Of a DNA stretch of 21,542 nt, positions 1 to 8,460 are shown piece by piece; the first letter of the stretch is position 1; each line of letters begins with the position of its first letter. The stretch covers positions 1-21,542 of IMG/VR virus record IMGVR_UViG_3300009155_000312. One strand, written 5' to 3'. This stretch comes from a virus. A program made the position numbers and the translations under genes. Under the pieces are notes generated by a model that was not told the origin of the DNA, ran no database searches, and saw nothing but the letters and a program-made list of their open reading frames with translations.

Positions 1-815
1 CCTTGCATTTTGGTGCTCATGCTAAGGTTTTTAAGAGACATAAAAGGTCTCATGTGATCAATTACAGGAGTGAATCTTTCACCTCCATTTCCAATGCCGC
101 TTAATGTTTGTGGCATTAAAAACAATTCCATTCCCGTTCTATAACCATCACCAAGTTGCATTGACTCTGAAGAAACTTTTTCTTTTTGGCCATTTATCAT
201 TGCTATATCAACTGCTGTTAAACCACTTGGATTAAGGAATCCAATTAAGCTCATTGGAGGTGCAGTTTTTTCTGTTTTGTATAAACTGATTACATCAATT
301 GTGATATATGGAACACATTTTGAAAGTTCAATAGTTGGCATCGCATTTGCAAATACTTCAATTGCACCAGCGTCACGAGTCATAGGCCCAAGGTAAGGAT
401 TATTTACATTAGCTGCATAAATAACGTCAGATTTAGACCAAGCACCTTTTTTATTTTCCAAAAGATCTATTTGATTTAATTCACCTTTTGTTATTTTATA
501 AAACTGAAATTGGTCAGCATATTCTTTGTTTTCACTTAGATCGAATTCATTAAATGATAATGATCCATTTATAAGATTAGAAATATTTTCAGCATGACTG
601 ATTCCCGATGTTGCATTTCCAATATTTTCTACACTTCTATAAAATTCTAATCTATGTGAAGCAGATGATCCAGACGCAAGCAATTGTCTTGATTCTTTTT
701 TACCCGTATATTCTTTAATTTTCCAAGTCTTGTCAATAAATGACGCATCAGTTGTTGCACCAAAATACTTGGCAAGTTCATTTGTAGACTTTGTAAGAGA
801 AGGTGAACGTGGCAT
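1..815 (-). CDS. Large baseplate-type virion protein (N-terminal part, cut by left edge)
   Basis: An open frame runs from an ATG at 815 to the left edge without a stop, giving 271 residues of a longer protein. The start is supported by GAGG at 823-826, seven bases upstream, and by a TAATG junction with the stop of the LysM gene. The visible part has no signal peptide or membrane helix. It contains a segment reading NPYLGPMTRDAGAIEVFANA (about residues 138-157), then SKCVPYITIDVISLY, and near the cut FTPVIDHMRPFMSLKNLSMS. From memory, this arrangement recurs in large structural proteins beside the LysM/gp53 gene in T4-superfamily phages of aquatic bacteria; that is recognition, not a search result. 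Position after the tape measure and LysM genes fits a baseplate part. The missing C-terminal part may hold the informative domain. Coding is certain; the role is moderately supported. Confidence 0.8.
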   Translation of the reverse strand, partial: MPRSPSLTKSTNELAKYFGATTDASFIDKTWKIKEYTGKKESRQLLASGSSASHRLEFYRSVENIGNATSGISHAENISNLINGSLSFNEFDLSENKEYADQFQFYKITKGELNQIDLLENKKGAWSKSDVIYAANVNNPYLGPMTRDAGAIEVFANAMPTIELSKCVPYITIDVISLYKTEKTAPPMSLIGFLNPSGLTAVDIAMINGQKEKVSSESMQLGDGYRTGMELFLMPQTLSGIGNGGERFTPVIDHMRPFMSLKNLSMSTKMQ

Positions 816-1108
816 TATGCTACCTCAAGAACGGTTGCTAAGTCATCTGGTATGAGTATTCGCGTTCCTGGAGGTACTTGCAGCGCCCATCCGATTCCAC
901 TTGCGATTGCAATTACCCACCAATATCTTCCGTCACCATAATACTGACCTGCTAAATGATCAAGACGCTGGCTTTGCGACAACACCATTTCAGATGTTGT
1001 TATTGTTCCATTTGATATACCATTTCTAATTCTTGTAATACCTTCAGTTGTTGAAAGTCTACTTGGTTTAGAAATGATATTATCTTTTCTATATCTACTA
1101 ACAGGCAT
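815..1108 (-). CDS. LysM-like baseplate wedge protein, gp53/gpX type
   Basis: A 97-residue protein. Residues 48-87 show a LysM-like pattern of phage baseplate proteins: RLDHLAGQYYGDGRYWWVIA, then PPGTRILIP, that is, a helix, a YYG-D-RYWW core and a closing PGTxLxIP strand. T4 gp53 and P2 gpX carry comparable small LysM-fold domains; gp53 joins wedges to the central hub region. The first 45 residues are basic and polar and probably form an extended arm. The gene starts 10 bases after the preceding stop, with AAAGGA just before the ATG, and its TAA overlaps the next ATG (TAATG), so the three genes are likely co-translated. LysM folds can also bind peptidoglycan, but the size and position favour a structural baseplate role. 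Whether it is an orthologue of gp53 rather than a functional analogue cannot be told from sequence alone. Confidence 0.8.
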   Translation of the reverse strand: MPVSRYRKDNIISKPSRLSTTEGITRIRNGISNGTITTSEMVLSQSQRLDHLAGQYYGDGRYWWVIAIASGIGWALQVPPGTRILIPDDLATVLEVA

Positions 1109-1118
1109 TGATCATCCT

Positions 1119-4100
1119 TTAAAAGCCAAGTTTTTTGAAATAACCTGGTTCATTCATTGCATTATAAACTATACGAGATGCTTTAATACTCTTGTCTCTC
1201 TCAGAATTAGTCATAGTTCCAACACCATAAGGCTGATCTTCTCCACCTTCAACAACCTTATTGACAATATCACCAACAGGGTATATAGGAGCACGATTAA
1301 ACCCATCGGCATCAATACCAGGAGCAATATCATGGATTGGATCAAAACTCATTTGAACCTTACAATATCTTGGAGCTCTATTACCTGGTCCGTCATCTCC
1401 GGTACCCCATTGATGATCGGCAACGCCCCAAGTGAATCCAAGCTGGGTGACTGCCGCAGCAAGACCCATACCCCTTGAGTCTTCAAATGATTTAATAATT
1501 GTGTTTTGTGTTGGATCATAAAAATTTTGTATATCAGGACTTGAAACGTAAGTTGTTAAATCAATTGATTTTAAGTCAACAAGTCCTGTAGTAGGAAATG
1601 CTGTGGCTTTTCCAATTGATGTACTATATTCTATAGATGACAAAAACCTTACTTCAGCAAGTGGACCATTTTCGTTTATTATAACAAATGGGACGTCTTT
1701 TGTAAGAGCCACATGACCAACACCATCTCCCACTGTAATATAAGTTCCGGCAGGAGCAATAAATGGTTTGTTAGTTGTTCCAACAGGCTGGATTTCTGTG
1801 TCTTGCCACCCAAATAATCTTTTTAGATTAAAACGTGAATAATTTGATCTAATCACATCACCTAATCTTACTCGAATAATTGGCGATCCACTGATTACCT
1901 GTGAAAATGGTTGCAAGAAATTTAATCCATCAGATGTTTGAACTTTTCTTCCTTTTGACCATTGAGGATAGACCATTGTTGTCAATTTATTGATTTGCCA
2001 CCACATATAGTCAAAGTCAGATGGATTTGTTCCAATTAAATGAAATGTTACGCCAACGCTGCGCTTTGTATCTTTATATGTCATTACGTCGTCTACGCGA
2101 CCATACCCTGATGTCTTATTAAAATTGGCTGAATAACTGTCAGTAAGATCATCAAGAAATGCATGAAAAGCTACGATCTCATTTGTTCTGAGATCTTGAA
2201 AGTAAAAGGGCATGTATTCGGCGTCTAAAACACTTTCAATAGCTGAAACTTGTTCAGGTGTGAATCTATTTTTCCCATCAGGCTTAGTAGACGTTAGACG
2301 CTTTGCAACAAGACTTTTGTCACCAATAAGATTTGCGTAAATTTGTCCGCTACCTTGAGGGATAAGATGCAATGATGGAAGATCTGATGCAGCATAAGTT
2401 GTTCCTCGACGATCCGCCAATTTATTGCCGGAAACTCTAAGGCCTGCAAACCCGTGGGCCATTATTGTTTTAAAGCCCTTTGTATCTTTTGAATAATCAA
2501 ATCCATCAAGATACGCAGCACCAGGTGAAACTTCAACATCTGTTGCCCTATAATTTCGAGCAATTACTTGAGTGTACTCAAGGTCACCTATTTTTGCAAG
2601 AGTATTAACAAACTTAAAAAGCTTTGAGTCAAAAAGATCGTTAATAAAACCTATGCCACCCGCTGCTGTGTCCATAAATCCTTCACTTGCTTTAACATCA
2701 TTTGCAGCATTTTTAAGATATATGCTATCACGTTGGAGCAATCTAAACACATTCATATAATATTGGCGCTGTGGATTGTCAATAAGAAGTGCTACATACC
2801 TTAAAGCAATTTCTCCAAGTATTATTGCTGTGTTTAAATTTAGAACTAAAAACCCAAAAGGGCCTGGTTTAATCAATTTTAAATCAATTACATATGGAAC
2901 TCCAAGAAAAGATGCAAAGCCTGCAACAACACAGTCACCGTAATTCGCAATTGGGTTTGTTGGGCGATAAATTGGATTGCTAAGATCTTGACCCAAAAAA
3001 CTGCTTGCAATATTTAAAACATTTGCCAGCACAGCAAATCCAGCCGGAGGTTCAAATTTAAATTCACCCATTGCAAGCTTTTTATAAAGAGCATTTTGGT
3101 TTAGATAATCAATTTCAGTAGGAACTCTATTTTTGTCATTGTCTTTTAAAGCAAATAAACCAATTAATGCTGCTACACCAACTATGATGCCCAACAACTT
3201 TGCTGTTAAAAGAAATGCTTCCCTAGCCGTTGATGATCCAGTGTATGTGTTTGTTGGAGAAAAATAAGCTCCCCAAGAAACATCAGCATAAGATGACCCG
3301 TTGTCATCTTCACCTGAGTCGATGTTATCAAGTCCCAGACCTTGTGTTGTCCTGTTTAGCCCTTCAAATCCTTGTGAGTTTGCAGCTCTAATTTTTGAGC
3401 TTGCGTTTTTGATAACTTTTTGACCTGCCTGAACTTTCTTATCACCCAGGGCGGCATTCATCAACTGGACAGCAACATTTTTTAGATCTGCTTCTTTAAT
3501 AAATTTTGCGTCAGCAGCATCTACACTGTGGCTGAGTGTTCCTAATAGTGTATCTCCTAATTTGACTCTTTGCGATGAAGAAACGTCACGAATACTTTCG
3601 CCAGAAAATTCATTATTTTCCACCACTTGAATGGAATTATTCCCATTTTCATCACTAACTTTTAGAGTACCAACATATAAATTTTTCTTCTTAAGACTAG
3701 AACCTAAAGTCTCAACATATTTTTTAGCTTGAGAATTACTAGTTCTAACTGGACCGTCTTTTGTCTCAGATCCAATTACGGCTGGAAGAAGTTCATGACC
3801 TGTCCCAGCTGAACTTGAAGATGCTTCACCCAGAGGTCCAGTTTTGACAATTTCATCAACAACACCAAATAGCTGTGATGGCTGATTGTTTAGATCAATT
3901 GCATCTTGAAGACCTCTTTGATCAATATATTTTGGTTGAGGTTCATCAACAGGTGTCAGTGGGTAAGGGTTTGCATGGTTTGGAGGCAGCTGTCCATTAT
4001 ACTCAGTTACTATACGAAAGTTTTCGCCAGGGTTTTTACCAAGAGTCAAGTCAGACAAATAAGACTTAAGAACTCGCTTATTACGTTTAGAGATGTCGTC

Positions 4101-4178
4101 ATTTTGAAAATTAACAACACCATCACCATTTTCATCTTCAAATGTTGGATATGAGGGTGAAATTTTTGTACTTGGCAT
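1119..4178 (-). CDS. Large tail/baseplate virion protein with dockerin-like Ca loop
   Basis: A 1,019-residue protein starting at ATG 4178. A TTG codon lies directly upstream in frame, but AAGGAG at 4185-4190 sits six bases before the ATG, so ATG is chosen. Residues 15-28 (DENGDGVVNFQNDD) resemble a dockerin/EF-hand calcium loop. Residues about 120-320 are polar and serine-rich. Hydrophobic segments lie near 318-343, 411-431 and 436-466. The C-terminal third holds SDFDYMWWQINKLTTMVYPQ (about 718-738) and SPIIRVRLGDVIRSNYSRFN (about 763-783), a pairing I recognise from virion proteins encoded between the tape measure and LysM genes in T4-superfamily phages. Such proteins are thought to sit at the tail-tube/baseplate junction; this is inference. 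Its ATG overlaps the upstream stop as TGATG. It is not recognisable as T4 gp48 or gp54, although it occupies a similar place. Coding is certain; the exact role is open. Confidence 0.8.
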   Translation of the reverse strand: MPSTKISPSYPTFEDENGDGVVNFQNDDISKRNKRVLKSYLSDLTLGKNPGENFRIVTEYNGQLPPNHANPYPLTPVDEPQPKYIDQRGLQDAIDLNNQPSQLFGVVDEIVKTGPLGEASSSSAGTGHELLPAVIGSETKDGPVRTSNSQAKKYVETLGSSLKKKNLYVGTLKVSDENGNNSIQVVENNEFSGESIRDVSSSQRVKLGDTLLGTLSHSVDAADAKFIKEADLKNVAVQLMNAALGDKKVQAGQKVIKNASSKIRAANSQGFEGLNRTTQGLGLDNIDSGEDDNGSSYADVSWGAYFSPTNTYTGSSTAREAFLLTAKLLGIIVGVAALIGLFALKDNDKNRVPTEIDYLNQNALYKKLAMGEFKFEPPAGFAVLANVLNIASSFLGQDLSNPIYRPTNPIANYGDCVVAGFASFLGVPYVIDLKLIKPGPFGFLVLNLNTAIILGEIALRYVALLIDNPQRQYYMNVFRLLQRDSIYLKNAANDVKASEGFMDTAAGGIGFINDLFDSKLFKFVNTLAKIGDLEYTQVIARNYRATDVEVSPGAAYLDGFDYSKDTKGFKTIMAHGFAGLRVSGNKLADRRGTTYAASDLPSLHLIPQGSGQIYANLIGDKSLVAKRLTSTKPDGKNRFTPEQVSAIESVLDAEYMPFYFQDLRTNEIVAFHAFLDDLTDSYSANFNKTSGYGRVDDVMTYKDTKRSVGVTFHLIGTNPSDFDYMWWQINKLTTMVYPQWSKGRKVQTSDGLNFLQPFSQVISGSPIIRVRLGDVIRSNYSRFNLKRLFGWQDTEIQPVGTTNKPFIAPAGTYITVGDGVGHVALTKDVPFVIINENGPLAEVRFLSSIEYSTSIGKATAFPTTGLVDLKSIDLTTYVSSPDIQNFYDPTQNTIIKSFEDSRGMGLAAAVTQLGFTWGVADHQWGTGDDGPGNRAPRYCKVQMSFDPIHDIAPGIDADGFNRAPIYPVGDIVNKVVEGGEDQPYGVGTMTNSERDKSIKASRIVYNAMNEPGYFKKLGF

Positions 4179-4420
4179 CAAAATCTCCTTGGAAGTCGTC
4201 TGGTTGGTTCATTGCTCGTTTTGCTTTCAGCTTCTTGCTGGTCTGAAAGCATTGAAGAAAATATATCCATTGAACCTGGAAATGATGTTAATAAGGCTCC
4301 AACGGGTTCAAGACTTTCTGCAAGCTCCTTTAAAGCCTCTTCACGCTCTTCTTCAGGAACTTGTTCCAGCATCTTTTTGTAAATACTTGAATTCAAGAGT
4401 AAATTAATCATATTAGTCAT
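4178..4420 (-). CDS. Small acidic helical protein after the tape measure
   Basis: An 80-residue protein. The frame stays open upstream to 4495 inside the tape measure gene, but the likely start is the ATG at 4420, which overlaps the tape measure stop as TAATG and so depends on translational coupling; an AGG lies about seven bases upstream. The sequence is mostly predicted helix, with MLEQVPEEEREEALKELAES forming an acidic amphipathic stretch at about residues 17-36, and a basic, arginine-rich end. No family is recognised. Small proteins between tape measure and baseplate genes are often assembly factors or hub-associated parts, but nothing in this sequence shows which. The 1-base stop/start junctions on both sides suggest amounts linked to its neighbours. 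Confidence 0.65.
   Translation of the reverse strand: MTNMINLLLNSSIYKKMLEQVPEEEREEALKELAESLEPVGALLTSFPGSMDIFSSMLSDQQEAESKTSNEPTRRLPRRF
4185..4190 (-). promoter_or_regulatory. Ribosome binding site deciding the start at 4178
   Basis: AAGGAG lies six bases before the ATG at 4178. The in-frame TTG at 4181 would leave only three bases, so the ATG is preferred. The site lies inside the end of the upstream 80-residue gene. Confidence 0.8.
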
Positions 4421-7400
4421 TAGATAACCTGTCCACCAGCATATTTTTTGCCATTTAACCAATACTCTGTTGTCCTGTTTGAATTGCTCGTCCATTTAAA
4501 TTCACGGTTTAGATCACCGTTTTGCAAATACTCGTCAAAGTCAGGTGTTGCCTGAACAGTTCCAGCAACAACAAGTTGACCAGCAAGCTTCATTGCATCC
4601 ATTGTAACGTTCATATTAACTGTTACATTAACGGCGCCACCGTTCACGCTGACGGCGGCCTGGGCAAGATTAGATCCATTGTTAAAATCTTCGATTGCTG
4701 TGCCAATATCTATTACAGGAAGACCAGCAAGAATATCTCTAACTTCATTGGCCATTGAAACAATGCTCCAAACTTGAGCTGTGTCAAATGCTGCCGAATT
4801 TTCGGCAGCAGCAATGACTCTATTAATCATCACAATATAACTTTCTACAACGCCGCCTACGCTATCAAAATTATCTTTTAAGTTTAATAAATTCACATCT
4901 TTAAAAGTTGCTGCCATCGCTCCAAATGATTTAACAAGTGTTGTCAAAGGAGGTTCATCAAACGATACTTCTTCGCCAATACCAGTGATTGCACTAAAAA
5001 CAGGAGCACTTGCATCAAAAGTTTGTCCTGATAGCTTATTGTACAAACCCATAATGCTATCCATACCATTCAAATATGTGTCAATTACATTTAGAGCACC
5101 TTTCATTTTAATTTCAGAGACTTCCATTTGACCAATTTCTGGTAGCGTATTAGCATTGTCTAAAATACCAGGTATGGTTTTTATCATTGCAACAAGGTTA
5201 TTAGCAGCTGTCCACGCTTTTGAAGCCAAAGTTGCGTCAACACCTGACTCAGTGAATTTCAATGTTGCTGAGCTTGCTTTTTCCAAAAGATCAAAAATAG
5301 ACGCAATTTCAACAATTTTTTCTTTATTAAATTTAGTAGTGTCAATTCCTGCAATTTTATTCAATAAAGACTCGGAGCCAGATGTGCCATCACCAGTTAA
5401 TATATTCAGCGGTATCATAATAGCATCTTTTAAAAATTTTCCATATTCAACATCACCAACAGAAGTTGTTGATAATTTTGGTAAAGCTCCTACAATGCTA
5501 AGTGTATTTTTCATCATATCAATGATATTGTTCATCATTGGACCAATGATAGAAAGATTTTTAGAAGCAAGTTTAGATTTTTTTATTGTCTCTATCATAT
5601 CGGCATTTGTAAATTTATCAATTGCTGAGTGTATTAGAGTCATAAGGTCATCAAGCGAAGCATTCATTTCTACTGGATCGACTGTGTCAGCTCCAACAAC
5701 GCCAGAAGCAAATGTTGCAACACCAGCCAAAATTCCGCCACCAATGAGTTTTAGCAAAAACGTTCCAAGTGAATCTAGTACATCAGCATTTACATCTTTG
5801 AATTTATCAACATCTTGTTTTAAAAGATCAATAAACGAGATTTTGTCTTTTATTCCTGAATCTTTCCCCCAATTTCGAGGTTTATGTAATGCTGCAAAAG
5901 CAGAAACAACAGCTTCAGTAATTCGATTAATAATCATTGGCATTGAATAAATTGCAATGGTACCCATTCCAATGGCCGTTATGTTTTTGGCTCCGGTTGC
6001 TACACCAGAAAGTAGATCCCCTGCGCCGCTCATCAAATCTGAACCTAAGCTTGATAAACCGCCTCCTAATTTTGAGATATTTTCCATGCCATCATCAAGG
6101 CTTTTAGGCATTTCAAGCTTAAATCCATTTGTATATTTGTTAACAAGCATTGCCGCAGCGGCACCCCCGGCGACACCGGCGCCGGCGAGAGCGACATCTT
6201 TTCCGTTTTTACCAAGATCAATGCTTTCTTTCAAGTCTGTTAATAATTTTTCACCAATATTGCTGAAATCTAATGGATTTCCCGCCATCCAGTCGTCTGC
6301 AACTTTTTTTATAGAATCAAACAACGTCTTAAAAAAATTACCAATGGCTTTTATTTGTGGACTATTAAATGACAATTTTGAAAATGGATTATTTTTCAAA
6401 AAATTAGTTATTGATTCAACAATTGCAAGACCCATATCTGGAAGCTGCGCAATCAATTCAGTCAAAAGAGGTTCCATAGCGCTTTTCAAATCTTTTATAA
6501 ATCCAAAAATTGCGCCAAAGATAGACCCAATGACACCAGTTCCTCCTGTTGACTTTAAGCTTGCAGTTATATTTGGAATTTGTTTTATTACAAATGACAA
6601 CGATCCTTTAACAATATCAATCATAAAAGACGCTGCTTTTCTAATCATACTTGCAACGTTAATTCCACCAACGGCTCCATCAAACATCTTTCCAACTGTC
6701 TTATAAACGTTAGTGATAAGACCTTCAAAAGCTTTTGCGACATCACCATATTTCAACATGCTTGTGAATGTTTTAATATGACCAGCGATTGAAACTGCCA
6801 TATCGCCAAATTTGCTGAAGATATTTAACAGCTGCTTCCCACCTGTGATGCTACTTCCACCAAACAAAATAGTAGCAAACATTCTACCTGTTTCTTGGCC
6901 AATTGTTGCAACCCTAACCAATTGGGTGGCAAATTGACTTATAAGGCTCATGATTGAATTTGAGCCCATAAAGCCTCTTAAAAACCCTCCAATGAAAGCG
7001 TCTATGAATCCCTTAAGTTGATCAAATCCAACAATTACGTTTTTAATATTATCGGCAAGATCATTCATGATCTCTTCGGTCGACTTCTGCTTTTTCATTG
7101 CCGCGTCAGAGCCTTTTGCAATGTCATCATATGACATTGACAAACCTTTTGCCGAAAACGCAAGAGCAGCCTGCTGCTCTGTTAGACCAGATGTTTGAGC
7201 AAGAAGACTTCTTTCTTGACGGGTCATTGAATCAACAGATCTTCCCGTTGCAGCAAATGCTCTTTGAACTTCTTGAAGTCTTGCTGCTGGATCCTGAAGA
7301 TTCATCATCTTCAAAGGATCAAGAACCATTCCAAACCCTTGAGCTAATTGAGCAGCGGCATCGGCCCCTGACTCGAATTCATCAAACTTATCGACAAGAC

Positions 7401-8418
7401 CAGTTAATTCATTGATTTCAATACCTAATTTTCTTGTGAATGTTGCAGCTTTTGTCATCTCTGTGACGTAATCACCTGTCATTCTACCAAGCATTTTAAA
7501 GTTTGAAAGAGCCTTTCCAACATCAGATCCAAGAACTTTTGTTGAAACGCCCCATTGCTTTCCAATCTTATTAACAGATTCCATAATGTCTTGGCTGAAT
7601 GATTTTACTGATTTTCCTGATAGCTGGGCCAAAACACCAACTTGCTTCATTGCCTCGCTGCTAAAATTTAAACCCTTTTTCAACACATACAATTGGGCAG
7701 TTGCATCAGCAACTTGTTTTTCTCCTAAATTATCAAATGATGCACCCAGGTCTGAAATGATTCCATCCATTGCCTGTAGTTTTTCAATTCCTCCTTGCAC
7801 ACCTGGAGAAAATTTAGAACGGAAAGCGCCAGAAAATCCACTTGCTGCATTTAAAGAAGATGATAAACCTTGTGCTGTGTTTTTTATTGTTCGTGACGTA
7901 GTTTCATTAAAGCTACCGTATTTATCTCTAATCTCTTCAAGAGCTCTAGCATAATCATACCCTGCTTTTGCAAGCTCGGCGGCTTTTTCTATTAAGGTAT
8001 CATAAATTGTGTTCAAAAACCCAAATGCAGCCGCAGTAGGTCCCATAATTGCAGTTGACACTGAATTTAAATTAGTTAAAAGAAGGGTAGCGCCTTGCTT
8101 TAAAGCGTCAAAAACGACATCAACACCAGGAATAGATCCAACAAAACTTTTAATAGTATCAAGAAAAGAGCTTGCACCTTCGGAGAGCCCGCCAAATATG
8201 GAATCAAGAAAAGTCAATGATTCTGAAAATTTATCAAGCTCAGTTGATGCACCAGCAATAGATTGCGTAATTCCACTTGAAATTTGTGATTGATCACCAA
8301 GAATGTCGGGACCGCCAGAAGGTGCAGATGCAGAAGGGGATCTTTTATTAAGAGTTGCATTTAATCCGTTTAAAGCATCTACTAAAGTATTAAGCTGCTC
8401 TGAAGTGATATCACCCAT
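4420..8418 (-). CDS. Tail tape measure protein
   Basis: A 1,332-residue protein and the longest gene here, in the place expected for the tape measure: after the gp26/gp51-like chaperone frames and before the baseplate genes. Most of it is predicted helix with many short Ala/Gly/Ser/Lys-rich segments. Several hydrophobic stretches are present: near residues 120-135, about 737-758 (an Ala/Gly-rich run), about 809-831 and about 883-913. Such segments are typical of tape measures, which fill the tube, set its length and are ejected into the cell envelope before DNA. Using the usual rule of about 1.5 angstrom per residue, it predicts a tail near 200 nm, against roughly 100 nm and 590 residues for T4 and gp29. 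No lysozyme or peptidase motif was seen. The Shine-Dalgarno sequence is weak (AGGG nine bases upstream). Confidence 0.85.
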   Translation of the reverse strand: MGDITSEQLNTLVDALNGLNATLNKRSPSASAPSGGPDILGDQSQISSGITQSIAGASTELDKFSESLTFLDSIFGGLSEGASSFLDTIKSFVGSIPGVDVVFDALKQGATLLLTNLNSVSTAIMGPTAAAFGFLNTIYDTLIEKAAELAKAGYDYARALEEIRDKYGSFNETTSRTIKNTAQGLSSSLNAASGFSGAFRSKFSPGVQGGIEKLQAMDGIISDLGASFDNLGEKQVADATAQLYVLKKGLNFSSEAMKQVGVLAQLSGKSVKSFSQDIMESVNKIGKQWGVSTKVLGSDVGKALSNFKMLGRMTGDYVTEMTKAATFTRKLGIEINELTGLVDKFDEFESGADAAAQLAQGFGMVLDPLKMMNLQDPAARLQEVQRAFAATGRSVDSMTRQERSLLAQTSGLTEQQAALAFSAKGLSMSYDDIAKGSDAAMKKQKSTEEIMNDLADNIKNVIVGFDQLKGFIDAFIGGFLRGFMGSNSIMSLISQFATQLVRVATIGQETGRMFATILFGGSSITGGKQLLNIFSKFGDMAVSIAGHIKTFTSMLKYGDVAKAFEGLITNVYKTVGKMFDGAVGGINVASMIRKAASFMIDIVKGSLSFVIKQIPNITASLKSTGGTGVIGSIFGAIFGFIKDLKSAMEPLLTELIAQLPDMGLAIVESITNFLKNNPFSKLSFNSPQIKAIGNFFKTLFDSIKKVADDWMAGNPLDFSNIGEKLLTDLKESIDLGKNGKDVALAGAGVAGGAAAAMLVNKYTNGFKLEMPKSLDDGMENISKLGGGLSSLGSDLMSGAGDLLSGVATGAKNITAIGMGTIAIYSMPMIINRITEAVVSAFAALHKPRNWGKDSGIKDKISFIDLLKQDVDKFKDVNADVLDSLGTFLLKLIGGGILAGVATFASGVVGADTVDPVEMNASLDDLMTLIHSAIDKFTNADMIETIKKSKLASKNLSIIGPMMNNIIDMMKNTLSIVGALPKLSTTSVGDVEYGKFLKDAIMIPLNILTGDGTSGSESLLNKIAGIDTTKFNKEKIVEIASIFDLLEKASSATLKFTESGVDATLASKAWTAANNLVAMIKTIPGILDNANTLPEIGQMEVSEIKMKGALNVIDTYLNGMDSIMGLYNKLSGQTFDASAPVFSAITGIGEEVSFDEPPLTTLVKSFGAMAATFKDVNLLNLKDNFDSVGGVVESYIVMINRVIAAAENSAAFDTAQVWSIVSMANEVRDILAGLPVIDIGTAIEDFNNGSNLAQAAVSVNGGAVNVTVNMNVTMDAMKLAGQLVVAGTVQATPDFDEYLQNGDLNREFKWTSNSNRTTEYWLNGKKYAGGQVI
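4789..4810 (-). repeat. 10-bp palindromic hairpin inside the tape measure gene
   Basis: The arms TGCTGCCGAA and TTCGGCAGCA pair perfectly around two bases. It encodes an Ala-rich stretch, which may explain part of it. No T-run follows, so it is not a terminator by sequence. Confidence 0.4.
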
Positions 8419-8460
8419 TCTGGCAATCCCTATATCGATTAAATATCAAGATTGAAAATT

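Noticed and set aside
1074-1478. Plus-strand frame of 134 codons
   Set aside because: It lies opposite the end of the 1,019-residue gene and the LysM gene, and has low-complexity Ile/Asn/Thr content typical of an antisense shadow.
4421-4495. Upstream start for the 80-residue gene at 4495
   Set aside because: It would overlap the tape measure by 76 bases; the ATG at 4420 forms a TAATG junction and the extra residues look like shadow sequence.
5156-6706. Two long open frames on the plus strand (5156-5950 and 5957-6706)
   Set aside because: They lie opposite the tape measure gene, their residue patterns are the mirror of its codon use, and no ribosome binding site or family was seen.
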